Notes under the pieces: generated by a model
What the model was told of the DNA's origin: nothing
The model's database searches: none
Seen by the model: only the letters and a program-made list of their open reading frames with translations
Translations under genes and position numbers: made by a program
Source: Gerris lacustris
Lineage: Eukaryota; Arthropoda; Insecta; Hemiptera; Gerridae
Length of the DNA: 64,000 nucleotides
Assembly: GCA_951217055.1 (NCBI GenBank)
Contig: OX578285.1
Location: forward strand, 55,244,024 to 55,308,023
Direction: 5' to 3'
In this document: positions 32,658-44,382 of the stretch, piece by piece
Numbering within the stretch: the stretch's first letter is position 1
Layout of the letters: each line of letters starts with the position of its first letter

Positions 32658-33862
32658 AGGTGGATTCACACCTACGGTCACGGACAGGGCTGATCACGGT
32701 CGGGTCAGATCAGATCAAGATCCCTTTCTATGTTTTTATATAGAAGCATTCCCACCTTCGGCACGGTCCGGTCACGCACAGGGCACGGTCCGATCAGGGT
32801 TGCTTGCCGAGCGATCTAGACCAGAGCTTGCCCTGTGCGTACCGTGATCAGACCAACAGTGTGAGAGGCCTACAGACAGTCAACCCTCAGTTCGCCTCCT
32901 ATCTACGGGTTTTTATTACCAATGCCATAGTGTTTTTACTAAATTAATTTCGTGTATTCTTCAATTTATCCCTTTGATTATAATTTCTTCTCTATTTTAA
33001 AAAAAAGAAACTATTTTTTTAATTATAATATTTTTTCAAAGTTATATTTCGCCCAAACTTGGGCATCTTCAGGCCTAAAAATAACAATAACATATATATA
33101 TATATATAACATTTATTTTAACAATTAGTAGTTATTACTAATTTCCTTAAGTTTAAATTACTAACACAAAAACAATGTCAAACTATCTATAATTCAAATA
33201 TATTTATTATTTTTAATAATATTTGATTTGTTAAATTAATTGTTAATAAATATATTTGAATTATAGATTGTTTGGCATTGTTTTTGTGTTACTAATTTAA
33301 ACTTAAGGAAATAACTACAAATTGCTAAAATAAATATTATATATATGTTATTTTTATTTTTAGGCCTGAAGATATCCAAGTTTGGGCGAAATGTAGCTTT
33401 GAAAAAATATTATAATTAAAAAAAGTTTTTTTTTTTAATTATTAAATCCCTAAAGACCACTAGAAAAAAGAGAATAAATAAATTTCGTTTGAAAACCTTT
33501 CTTTACATTGAGTCTTATAATTGTTTCTTATTTTGTTTATTGTTTCTTTTTTTGCTTATTGATTCGCATTGTTTATCTCGGAATGAATGACGAAAAATTG
33601 ATTGAATGTGTTCGAGAAAAAAGGTTCTGTATGATTTTTCTGACCCTTTTTACTGCGATAGTAGTAAAAAATTCGAAAAGTTTACACAGGGTTAAATTAA
33701 TGAGAGACATTATAGTGGTACGTGTAGGATGTAGTGTGAGGGAAGGAGATTCTGCCTTTGACCGACTGGTGCCTGCCCGGACAGTGGGAATGGGTAGACC
33801 GAGACCGTGCCGTGCCCTGTCCGTGATCAGCCCTGTCCGTGACCGTAGGTGTGAATCCACCT
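32658..33862. mobile_element. PIF/Harbinger-like non-autonomous element, 1205 bp
   Basis: A perfect ~42-bp TIR begins AGGTGGATTCACACCTACGG at the left, with its reverse complement at the right end. Both flanks carry TAA (32655-32657, 33863-33865), fitting the 3-bp duplication of PIF/Harbinger elements. Subterminal CACGG/CCGTG motifs recur. It interrupts piggyBac-related sequence, since the halves on either side match 30170-30480 continuously. A palindromic MITE is nested inside it. Confidence 0.85.
33014..33428. mobile_element. Palindromic MITE nested in the PIF-like element
   Basis: Two arms of ~190 bp pair from AATTATAATATTTTTTCAAAG on the left to CTTTGAAAAAATATTATAATT on the right, through TTCGCCCAAACTTGGGC, CTTCAGGCCTAAAAATAAC and AAACAATGTCAAACTAT. 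A short AT-rich spacer sits near 33210-33240. A fragment like its GCATCGTCAGGCCTAAAA segment occurs at 10618-10638. Confidence 0.85.
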
Positions 33863-34354
33863 TAAATATTTATAAGTTTTTGCAATTTTCCATGAAAGAT
33901 TTATAGTTCTTTAAAAATAAAGGGTTTATCCCATTCCAAGCTTAGGTCAATCCCCATCCACAGGTAAGTAATCCCATTCCTTCATCCTTCCGCTTTTCAT
34001 AATCCTATGTTACCAACCCGTTAAGAAGCATGCCCTATCAATATTTAGTACACAGATAAAGATCACAGTACTGCTGTAATACATTCAAAGTGAAATAAGT
34101 TTATAGTGAAAAAAAAAAAAAAAATAATAATAATCTACAAGAGTATAGATTTCAACTAATTCCCTAATTTTACCTGCCGGATTATTAAGAAAGATACTTA
34201 AAATACAAATACTATAAAGTATTCTATTTAATACGTATAAAAATCAGCAAATCAATATAGTAGTATATAATTTTATTATAAAACAGATAAAGGTAGAGAA
34301 GGAAAGGAACAGTAAACTATACATGTTCCATGCTTCACTGTGTGTCTACCTTAC

Positions 34355-34728
34355 CCGCCATTGTTCCATCTATGGAACATGCTTTTTCACTTCGACCTCA
34401 GAAGTTCCTTGTTTATATTTGTTTATCAAAATTATTTTTTTACTGTTCTATTATAATCTCAAAGTATACAAAAAAATTAGGGACCCAATATATATTCGTG
34501 ATATTTAGATAAAAAATAATATGTGTGGGAAGGTCAAAATCCTTAAAATTGCTAATTTTTAAAAAATTGTAAAAAATATGTAAAACCCTCAAATATGAAA
34601 AACAAAAATACCACTTGTTAAACAAGGATCATAAAAACAGTTACAATAGTCAAGTTTCCCAAAACATAATCATTAAATAATTTTAAAAAAATGTTGAAGT
34701 GTATGTTCCATAAATGGAACAATGGCGG
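34355..34728. mobile_element. piggyBac-like MITE, 374 bp
   Basis: The ends CCGCCATTGTTCCATCTATG and, inverted, CCGCCATTGTTCCATTTATG agree closely, with GGAACAT following on both sides. The right flank is TTAA (34729-34732) and the left flank TTAC (34351-34354), so a TTAA target with one mutation is likely. Confidence 0.7.
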
Positions 34729-35372
34729 TTAAAAGGTTAATGAAATTTGGAAGGTAGGTCATAGACCTAATTTAGTCTATAAGTTTCAACCGTCTGTGCT
34801 CATTGATTTTTCTTCCAAAATCTGAACCATCCTAACTTTAGTTTCGACTTTTTTTGGATTTACAAATCTTGGTAGAGATTTTATTTCAAAAGAAATTAAT
34901 TAATTAGAAGGTGTAGTTAGTTTTGTGTTTAATATTTTAAAATATAGGCTAGCTTATTAGAATGATGATTGCCATATAAATCTCTATAAAGGCTATATAT
35001 TATTATATTCTCGAATATTTCTATTGAAATTTACCGAGAAAAGAACATATAATTTTACTCCTTTTAATTCATAATGCCTCCGGTTTTTTTCTTGAGAAAT
35101 TTGGTTTAGTAAATGATGTTTTAAGTTTTTAGAATTATTTGTTCTAAAATCGGTTTTACTCTCTATTCACTGTTAAACTGAACACTAGAAAACTAGCCTA
35201 ATCCTGAATATTTATGATTATCTAGACAGGAGTGGACGAACAAATCGTAATCCTACTGTTGCATCTGAACTTTGTCGGTATACTGATGGACATATCCCTT
35301 TAGTACCTGTAGTAATCCACGGTTTATGACCCCTCTGGGGAAATGTCCTGATTGTCCTTGGTCTGTTATTAT

Positions 35373-36518
35373 CAGAGACCTTCAAATGCCTTTTTGCCAT
35401 GGCGCCATACTAAAATGCCACATTTTGCCTAATTTTAACTAAAAAGCCACATTTTGCCGATTTTCGGTAAAATGCCACACTTTGTGCTACATTTTGCCTT
35501 ATTTGGGCCAAGTTCTGAGAAAAGAATAGAAATATTCTAATATTCTAAGGGGTTCTGCTACAACCCGTAAAACCAGGTAAGATTAAGATAAGCCCTTGCA
35601 GGGCAGGATTCCACGGTGCTGAGGATTCCCCAAGTGACGTAAGGGATTCCTATCTTAGTGTAGTGACTCACTTCGTCATCCAAGCTACCAATGAGAATAG
35701 AATGCAACCTGCCACACGAGGTGGCGCCACCTACCGGGTAGCACTACCTGGTCGACCGTCCCACGGTCTAGCTGCAACCTGCAGGTGGCGCCACCCAGTC
35801 AGCCCAATGTTTTCAATTAAACCCGTCAGATGTTGCCACTGCCACTCAGCCCCCACTTCTTCAATCAAATCTAGAGGAAATCAAATCAGGGGCTAACTGC
35901 ATCCCTCATGTAAGTGTCTTTACAGGTCAAACTGTTCTTCAATATTCTAAGCAATTCGTTGAAAGTTCCACGCGAGATTCGGCAAAAATTGTTACTGTCC
36001 TCTTTGATGCGGGGTTCACTATATGAAACAAACTAGCATTCTTTTTGTCTGAAATTATTCAATGAACCCAAAAACGCCTTTTTTCCTTCTTCTTTCACGA
36101 ACATAATGATATGCATGCACAGCTCCATTTCTCGACTGCCCGAAAAAAGTAAAAACTCGGGTGGCACAAGGCAGGTGTCGTAATTAAGTGGCATCAACAA
36201 GGTGGCGCCACCCGGGTGGCGAAGTGTGTCACTACCCTAAGGATTAAGAGCCATTAGCTCTATCTCATCACTGGTCAATGTGTGTCATTGTAGGGTATTG
36301 AAGATACCTGTAAATGGTAATAAAGTAGTTAATATGACTCAAGTTGTAGGATTTAATATCCCTTTTACAATGGAAAGGGGGGAGGTGGTTGGAATGTTGA
36401 AAAATAAATGCCACATTAGCTAGAATAAATGCCACATTTGGCCAAAATAAGTGCCATATTGCCACACTTTTTAGTGCCACATTTCGTAAAAATAAATGCT
36501 ACATTTTGAAGGTCTCTG
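35373..36518. mobile_element. Non-autonomous hAT element, 1146 bp
   Basis: The TIR CAGAGACCTTCAAA...TTTGAAGGTCTCTG is flanked by a perfect 8-bp duplication GTTATTAT (35365-35372 and 36519-36526). Subterminal regions carry many copies of AAATGCCACATTTT in inverted orientation at the two ends, a common hAT pattern. The interior has several GGTGGCGCCACC palindromes. No transposase. Confidence 0.93.
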
Positions 36519-36526
36519 GTTATTAT

Positions 36527-39500
36527 GTTTAAACTTATCTTTTAACTTACGCGGTTTCATTGATGCTTAATCTTTAGGAAAGTATGAATGCTTCAAGGAA
36601 ATACCAAACCAATATAATTTTTAGTAAATTTTATATTTAAATGTAAGCCTAAGTTTAACATAGCATTCTTTTATCTTTTGTATAAAATCATTTATCCATG
36701 TTAGAACTAGTACTGTTTTGAGTCTGCGTTCACATTTTATCAAACTCAAAAAAGTTGTTTACCGTAATGGAGGGCATCAGGGCAAGCACAGAATGGATCA
36801 ATCCACTAATTGTGTTTATCAAAATTATTATTCAACAACATATACCTATAGTATGTATTAACATATTAGTATATGGATCTTTCAAGCCAAAAATCATTTG
36901 AACCAACATTAGTGTATAATACGATCCTAGCTTCACAGTCTAATGTAGTTATCCTTTGCAGTAGAATTAGATTTTTAGGAGCCTTTGCAGCTCCATGTCA
37001 CAGTTTTTTCTTACTTACCGTACCTTACATCCAGTAAACTTGGAAGCATTATGATCGTTCTGAAGAGAGATATTTTTTATGTCTTCGAATTAAAAAAAAT
37101 CGAGTACGGGGTACCTCGGAACTTTTCCTTAGCTTGGAGGCCACTAAATTGGTCTTTTATTTTGGTTCCTTATTTTTTACCGCTTCCAACGATATCCCAT
37201 ACGCCATACTTATGTCAAAAACGTATTTATACTTTCGGTTAATTCTATATTATATTTATTTCCTCTTGAAAATGGAAATTAATAAAATGTTTTTTAATGA
37301 TCTCTTAGATAGGGTTACCTTAATGTACTTTAAAATTATACATTAAGTACACAGAAATGTATGGAAATTATAAAAACTGTAACTTCTGTGATCACATCTC
37401 CTTATTATCCATTGATTAAATATTAGTCAACGTCGTTTAAATTAATAACTTTTTTTTCAACTTACTTGTATATAAGGTCTGTAGTCTATAGGGTATATAA
37501 TATTTATAGTAATCACCATTGCTATTTGAAGCATATAGAATATAGCAAGGTTGATTACTTTATTATATACCCTATAGACCTTAAAGAAGATCTTAAGTCC
37601 AGTGGCCCAGGGTACCGTTACTTTTATAGTAATATAACTGCAAAAATACAACACACCTAATGGCTATTCCACTTAAAAATAGGTTAAAATTTGTTAGCGT
37701 TAACAATAAACTAATTATACATATTTAAAAACTACCATTAAACATTAAAGTTTAATTATTTTGGACATTTCTTCCGTAGGACTTTTTTTCGTGGGCATTT
37801 TTTCCGTGGGCATTTTTTCCTGGGCTTTTTTTCCGTGGGCATTTTTTCCGTCTACCCAAATGATGAGATGCGATATGCGATCAATTTTTACGCCAGTTAT
37901 AGTTAGGCAAACAAACACAAACTTTTCAAAGTACAAGTGTCTGAAATGAAGAACTAACTCACTACGGTCGTTCAATTAATATTAAGGCGAGAACAAAATT
38001 ATTGTGTTAAAAGTTTACAAAACCCATAGCTAGTGGATAAAGATAATTATATAAACTATTATTGCCAACATTATAACAGTAGCAATGTTGATGTCTAGGC
38101 AGTAAAATGACATTTCCCTGCCCTAAATCAGTTCAATAATACCTCATTTTGGTGCCGCAAGTAGATAAATGCTTTTTTTTCTCGAAGTTTTCAGTACATA
38201 TTTACAATAAAAGATAGTTCTAACAATATTGATACTTGCAATTGTAGTTTGAAATTTAACTGATAAATGTCCATTCTTTGGAGATTTATCAATTAAATAA
38301 ATTTCAATATTTATTCTCAAAGCAATAAATTTCCAAACTGCATCAATTACTTTAGATAAAAAAATGTATTCAATTATAAAAGATACCCCTAACAATTTTC
38401 GTGTAATAAAAATTTATTGATCCGTCTGTTAGTTCTGAGGTGTACCACTTCTCTGGATAGCGCCACCTCTCGGATACTACAATACCCTTGCATTATCAAC
38501 TAGAAAACTATTTATGTTCTTTGGTAGATGAGACAACTTCTGTGTCAGTGTCTTATTAAGAAACTTATGTGAATGGTGATGTGTGAGAGAGAAAAGGCGG
38601 TGGGCTTACGACGCTATATTGAAAAAGAACATATAAAAATTGAGAATATTATGACGCCTTTAAAATTAAGGTTAACAAATATTTATAGGTATATCTATTA
38701 TCCCTTAAATTTAGATTAATACATACTTATTGATTTTGGCATTTTTCGCTACAGTACATTATAAAATGCACATTTAAATTGAGACGTAAGAAATCAGGAT
38801 GAATAATACAAACTAGAAATATATTTGTAGAAATGTACAAATTCGTGGAGCAAAAAATACCACTAATGGCACCTAGTGGATTGGATATGAAACGTTGTAG
38901 TTCCTAAGAGAAGGTATAGATAGCACCACCATCCTGATCCAAGGGGGGGGGGGGCTTTCATGAGTGAATTTGTGTGGGAATTTAGTTTACACTTATATAT
39001 ATCCTTTCTAAGAATCAAGGGTTAAAAAATAAATATTTTTCAGAATTAAAAACTGATTCTCGATATTCTCTAATATTTTATTTAATTCCTAGTATATCCA
39101 AATAGTTATTATCATTTATAAGACTTGGGGGATTCTCGGAATGTCGACTAATTCCAAAGAACCGTTTGATTTTCCTGGAAATTGTGCTTCAAAGCAGCTT
39201 GGAGCCGAGTTGAGGTAACAGAATATGGAAGGCTGTAGGAGGTAGCTGCTTCATGCCGGAAAATCATTATGAATGGAAACTCCCTCTCCCTCCCACACAA
39301 CATTTGTACTATTGTAACGTGGTGCTACCTCGTGCCGTATTAGAGAACTAGAAAGTTCCCCAATCATCTGCTAGGTGCCACTACTGGCGTTCGATTCTTT
39401 GCTCTATGGAAAAAATACATACCTCGTTATTAACCTTATACAAAACTTTTAATCATGTACTTTTATCTAAGAAAATATAAATTACAATATTATATTATAA

Positions 39501-39840
39501 TAGACAGATCTATCTTTCTCTTCCGATCTTCAATATTATTAAAAACTGTATTGTTGTATGAGCAACACTGCTAGACCGGAAGCTGGAAGATTTTATGAGG
39601 TTATAATATTATAATAAAGAACAAAGAACTAATTACTAATTAGGTAATGAATAATGTTCATAAATGTGTACTTGTGCAAAAGAAGTGTTTATTTAAGTAA
39701 AGATATTAGAGTCGTATTATTGTTATTGACTACTATAACACTAATACAACATGTTTAATGTATGCATTTATAATTTACGGTAAATCTGCAAAACAGAGGA
39801 CGTTTTATGTGATGATTATCATTTATAGTAGGATTACAAT
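36527..39840. other. Gene-free stretch with small repeats
   Basis: No exon was recognised. It holds an inverted repeat at 37478-37574 (arms built on GTCTATAGGGTATATAATA), an ~18-bp tandem repeat at 37764-37852 (CCGTGGGCATTTTTT, about 5 copies), a G run at 38945-38956, and several CACCTAGTG/GCGCCACC phrases around 38450-39380 that recall dispersed repeats. Confidence 0.55.
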
Positions 39841-40060
39841 TAGCGTTAATTCTGACAGCGTGGGCAAATTGAAAAAAATGGGGTGGGGGAGAGGGACCCT
39901 ATCAATGAGAGCTGGAGATTTTGTCATACAGAATGTCGGGACAACTAGGCAAACAGAAATGTCTCTGGATAACCTCAGAATACCACCTAGTGCCTAGTGC
40001 CTTTATTTTTTCCTCCCACATAGGTTGTTAAACCTGAGCTGTTAGAATTAACTCTAATTG
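39841..40060. repeat. Dispersed repeat, copy 1
   Basis: The string GACAGCGTGGGCAAATTGAA...GGGTGGGGGAGAGGGACC...GGGACAACTAGGCAAACAG...CTGGATAACC...CACCTAGTG...CCTCCCACATAGGTTG is shared with 42480-42690 and, inverted, with 51321-51518. No coding potential beyond chance. Confidence 0.75.
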
Positions 40061-40300
40061 TAATCTTACTGTAGTCTAATAAACCGCTAAGACAAATGGA
40101 TATTAAAACTTTTATATACAGTTAGAATGTGCATAATACCATTAAAAGTTCTTGATAAGTCAAGGAATAATAATCTCTCCTGTGGATAGGTATGATCATA
40201 TTTGATAAACATCCTCTGTTCTGCAGATCAACGGTATTTACTTTGAAACGCTCCAGACTAAGTTTATTATGGTGTCAGAGCATATTTATAGGTTCAAGGC

Positions 40301-40651
40301 CAGTGCCTCCCAAACTTTTTTAACCTGCAGCACACCATAAAATAAATAGCTGATAGCCGTGGCACACCTACACTTCATGCAGGGCTGTCGAGAGCCATTC
40401 TGGACCTCATCTCGATAGGTGTACTGGGTCCTCCATTTACCAGGGGGTGACTTACCTCCCTCGGAAAATTTTTGAAAATTACATGTCTGGAAATCACTTT
40501 TTGGAAATCAACAATTGTGACCACTTTTTACGCAATTTGGCTTCTACCATCATAAACAGTTAATCATATTTTTATGGAAACACATATTAAAAAGTTAGTA
40601 AATACTGGATTCTAGCCACTTATTATTTAACTTAGACCCTGTTTATTTCAA

Positions 40652-40691
<40 letters not shown>

Positions 40692-41567
40692 GAAGAAGAA
40701 GAATATAATATATATATATTCTTATGTTTGGTGTTCATCAAGCCAAACATGAATAATAGTATATTATGTTACTAGGCTGTGAAGTGAGTTTTTTCTTTAC
40801 TGCGGCAATTACATTTACTGTCGAGCGAAGCAAGAAGAAATAGCATATGCTATTTTTTCCGAGGTAGCAGACAATGAAAAAACATTAAATATTAATCACT
40901 AATCAATATATAATAATAACAAATATTAGTACATACTTAAGACTTAAAAAAAGAAACCTTAAAAAGAGGTTACACTATAAGAAAAGATAAATAAAACGCA
41001 TTGACATCTAGCGGATTTTTATCGTACTAGAAGCATTTCTACAAAGACTGCAGCACTACTAACGGAAGTTTTGACAACTACCCGCCAGAAAATAAAAATC
41101 TTTTAGTTCCTAGGATGTAAAAGATTTTCTCTTTACAGCTAGGAGTAATGAAAAGATTTTTTAAGTCCACGTAATGAAAAATGGATTTTAGCTATGTTTT
41201 TTAGGCTCAAAAGTTACTATTTCACAGCCTACAATGGAAAAATAACATTTTTAGTTTAAGTGTACAATTTTTGTTACTTTTCAATTTAGTTATTTTTATT
41301 TTTTAACTTAAATTACTAGAAATAAGTGCCATACCAGGGTTGGGGTTAGGGGAGGGTGTGCTTTATGAATGTGAATGTGATCATTTTACCTCATAAAAAA
41401 ACATACTCTCATAATAAATAATATAGTTCCATTCGGAAAAATAAAACTATTCCGTTTTAAACTATTGTACTTATACAGGCAGGCATTATTTTGTTCTGAT
41501 TAGTTTGGATTTTATTGTTTTTTATTCTAGATCCTGCGACACACCTGACCGGACTCTCGAAACCCTG
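40301..41567. mobile_element. Probable non-autonomous hAT element, ~1.27 kb
   Basis: The left end CAGTGCCTCCCAAACTTTTT...GCACACC and the inverted right end CAGGGTTTCGAGAGTC...GGTGTGTCGC have the usual hAT terminal pattern. Flanks TTCAAGGC and TTCTAGGC agree at 7 of 8 positions. A long (TA)n tract at 40659-40688 and GAA repeats lie inside. No transposase. Confidence 0.65.
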
Positions 41568-42109
41568 TTTCTAGGCTGTTGAATAAATTATAAAGTAATC
41601 AAAGTTATAATAAAATATCTTTATTAAATCAAATGTAATAGAAATGGATAAATAAAGTCTGTTGAGATATTCTTCATATACCGTCAGTACTATCCAATGT
41701 TGCTATAACTGTTGAAGCTTAGAGGTAAAGTATTGTCAACTCCATAGTTAAGTTTGCAGATAATTTAGCCCTTGTCTTCCAAGTCAGTGTTCTTAGTTCA
41801 CATCCAGACTTGCAGTAACACTCTAATAGTATTATTGCTTCTACCCTGCCCTACTCAGGTGAAACTCCAGATTTATTGATTAATGATAGCAGAATGAATT
41901 TGGTTAAAGAATTAGGTAAAAATTATCAAGTTGACCTTATTGTTATATAAGGCCTATCTATTTGTTTTAAATTGTTGCTTTATGCATTTAGAGTGATTTG
42001 AACCTGACTATTATTCAGAATTTTCAATATTTAATTAGCAAAGATGTTAAAAAAATAAGTTTCTTAAGAAAAGTAGATTATCTACAGACAGATTATTGTC
42101 ATAACATTT

Positions 42110-42900
42110 AAATTATAAATCTATTTACAGTTCAGGAGATAGTGTGCATAAAATTGACTGACTAACAATAAGTTAGAATTTTCTTTTGGTGGTCAGCTAT
42201 TTGTCTGCAGGTCATAAGCTGGTAAAAAAAAACAGGCAGGTGGAGACCAGCCATGTCCTCCTTTTTCAGTCCTACTACTATGTTTTTCAGTTTCATACAA
42301 TTTTCATCATCTGAGTACAAAATTAGTTAGTAGTCCAAAAATCAAGTTGATGTTAGTTTGTCACTTGTTACGTGTCCAATTTAATTTTAAGAAATATTTG
42401 AATAACTAACCTACCAAGTGATAAACCAACATCAACTTGAAATTTGGTCTACCATACCATGCCATAATACTTTGTTATTTTGACAGCGCGGGAAAATAAA
42501 AAAAAATATAAAAACGGGAGGGGAGCAAATGGGAGCTTGATATTTTGGCGGGTAGTAGGTCAGGGCAACTATGCAAACAAAAATATCACTGGATAACCTT
42601 AAGATAACCACCTAGTGGTTTTATTTCCTCACATAGGTTGGCCAATATGAGCTGTCAGATTTACAAAGTATAATGGCACGAGTATAACTAATTTTGTAAG
42701 TACCATGAAAATCACAGTGCCCGCCAAAGTGGATGGGACATGGCCGCTCTCAATTAACTGTATTTCCTATGGCCAAGCTATGCCCCTCATAAGAACTTTG
42801 CCAACCGCATATTCTTAAAGGGTACCAAAAGATTAACTTCTAACTTGATTATAGTCAGTCACTTTTATGCATGTTATCTCCTAGACTATTAGTTTATTTT
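42110..42900. repeat. Dispersed repeat cluster (inverted and direct copies)
   Basis: 42110-42260 is, in reverse complement, similar to 42715-42900 and to 26465-26730 (shared: GACATGGC(C/T)G, CCAAGCTATG, TTATCTCCT(A/G)GACTAT). Between them, 42480-42690 is copy 2 of the GACAGCG-GGG repeat. The layout suggests a larger element with inverted ends near 42110 and 42900. Confidence 0.65.
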
Positions 42901-43018
42901 TAAATTAGAAAGTAATATTCCTTTTTCTAATGAAATAATCGAAAAAGGGAGAGTATGCTCCAACTATTTAAGTTAAAACAATCCGTATAAAGGTCTGTAT
43001 AATAAGACAAATGATTAA

Positions 43019-43779
43019 CCCTTTCGGTACGGAGGTAGAAATCAAAAGTGGACTTCCACAGACGGGGCCGTATTTTCAGACCGGCCTCCCCCAGCCTGAG
43101 TCGTTTCAACCCTCACACAAAACTATCCATTCTTCAACGCTTTCACACTATTTATTTTATATCTCCTACATTTTTTATCATATTAGGATAATTCTTGTTT
43201 TATTACTTTTTTACATTCATCTATAATTATTATTTTATTTTTAATTAATTTTAGATGTTAATTTAATAATTTGCAATTCTATATATACATATAAAAATTA
43301 AAAGTAATATACATTTTATGTATAGCCGGTATTTTATTTATTTCGGAGAAAAAGAAAAAAGGGAAACCCCTCCATGGATGAACGTAAGAAGGTACAATAG
43401 ACTTTGACCTTCGCTGACCTCATTTGGCCATAAAAAAATATTATGCAGTGCCGGCTCAAGTAATATGAGTCACCCGCCCTGCTAGAGTTGCAACCCCTTT
43501 CATTTTATTCTATCACTGATAAATATTAACCCAAGCGACACCTAGTGAGCCTATTATTTACCATTGTACATCATTCTAGTTCCGATAGATGGCGTTAGGA
43601 GTCACGTGCGACGCCCAGGAAGGCATCAATTTGAAAACATACATAAGAAAACCTCAAAACGTCTATAGACGTATGTAGGCTGTGGAAGGCACTTTTTGAT
43701 TACGTCCATAGATGTTTAAAGTCTAATTTAGGCACTTAACTACTAATTACGTCCATAGACGTCTACAGTACCGAAAGGG
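43019..43779. mobile_element. piggyBac-like non-autonomous element, 761 bp
   Basis: TTAA (43015-43018) is followed by CCCTTTCGGTAC; the inverted end GTACCGAAAGGG is followed by TTAA (43780-43783). TTAA duplication with CCC-starting termini is diagnostic of piggyBac-type transposition. The interior contains several GTC(C/T)ATAGACGT motifs near the right end and no ORF of note. Confidence 0.93.
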
Positions 43780-44008
43780 TTAATATCATTTTTACACAAA
43801 TAAATGTTGAAAATATCGACTAATATAAAAAGGAACAATTTAAAACAAAATCATCGGACCATTAGAATAGGTGAGCCATATATATGACATTATTTTTGTT
43901 TGTATGATGGTATAAAAGCAATTGTTATTAATAAAAATAAAATCAATTTAAGTAAATACATACCGCTTTAAGTTTCTTCTTCCAGAATTAAATTCCATAC
44001 ATAATATG

Positions 44009-44147
44009 TGCTATGAACCTTGACTTATAAACATAGTATTGTTTTCAATTGTAATCTCCCTTCCCTTCATATATAGTCAGTTGCTTACGGACTGCCAAGA
44101 GTAAACGTTATTTTATTTGAATATGTAGTTTTATTGAATACACCTCA
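44009..44147 (+). repeat. 5' LTR
   Basis: 139 bp, TG...CA, identical by eye to 48927-49065. Contains TATATA near the middle (CTTCATATATAGTCAG), a plausible promoter element, followed by CAGTTGCTTACGGACTG. Confidence 0.95.
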
Positions 44148-44150
44148 ATT

Positions 44151-44163
44151 TGGCGACGAGGAT
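44151..44163 (+). promoter_or_regulatory. Primer-binding site, tRNA-Ser(GCT) type
   Basis: TGGCGACGAGGAT starts three bases after the LTR. It is complementary to a tRNA 3' end of the form ATCCTCGTCG plus CCA, which matches tRNA-Ser(GCT), whose 5' end is GACGAGG. The tRNA match is from recalled sequence. Confidence 0.8.
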
Positions 44164-44214
44164 AGTTCGAAATTTATTAGTAATCGGAAGTTATGTTTTT
44201 TTGAACGGGAATTA

Positions 44215-44382
44215 ATGGACGTGAACGACGCAAAAGTTTCGTGGATTTATTCTTTGTTGCGGGAAGATTTACTTATTCTTTTACGGCAATTGTGTTTAAT
44301 AGATGCAGACGAAAAACGAAATGTGCACGAATTAAGATCAATATTTGTAGATTTTGCTCGTAAAAAATACAGAAAGTTATAA
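44215..44382 (+). CDS. Retrotransposon gag N-terminal frame (SAP-like)
   Basis: An ATG at 44215 opens a 55-codon frame reading MDVNDAKVSWIYSLLRE then LLILLRQLCLIDADEK, ending ...FARKKYRKL at 44382. The Leu-rich helix-like start resembles the SAP-like N terminus of gag in several invertebrate gypsy elements. It overlaps the main ORF, which is open from 44351 in the +1 frame; the two meet at the A-run 44362-44367. The main ORF has no ATG near its start, so this frame is probably the true gag start. Confidence 0.65.
   Translation: MDVNDAKVSWIYSLLREDLLILLRQLCLIDADEKRNVHELRSIFVDFARKKYRKL

Noticed and set aside
33573..33860. - strand ORF at the right end of the PIF-like element, read as possible transposase
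   Set aside because: It covers the TIR and subterminal repeats and has no DDE motifs.
37745..37975. Small ORFs on both strands with GKNAHGKKAQEKMPTEKMP-type repeats
   Set aside because: They come from an ~18-bp tandem repeat (CCGTGGGCATTTTTT); no other support.
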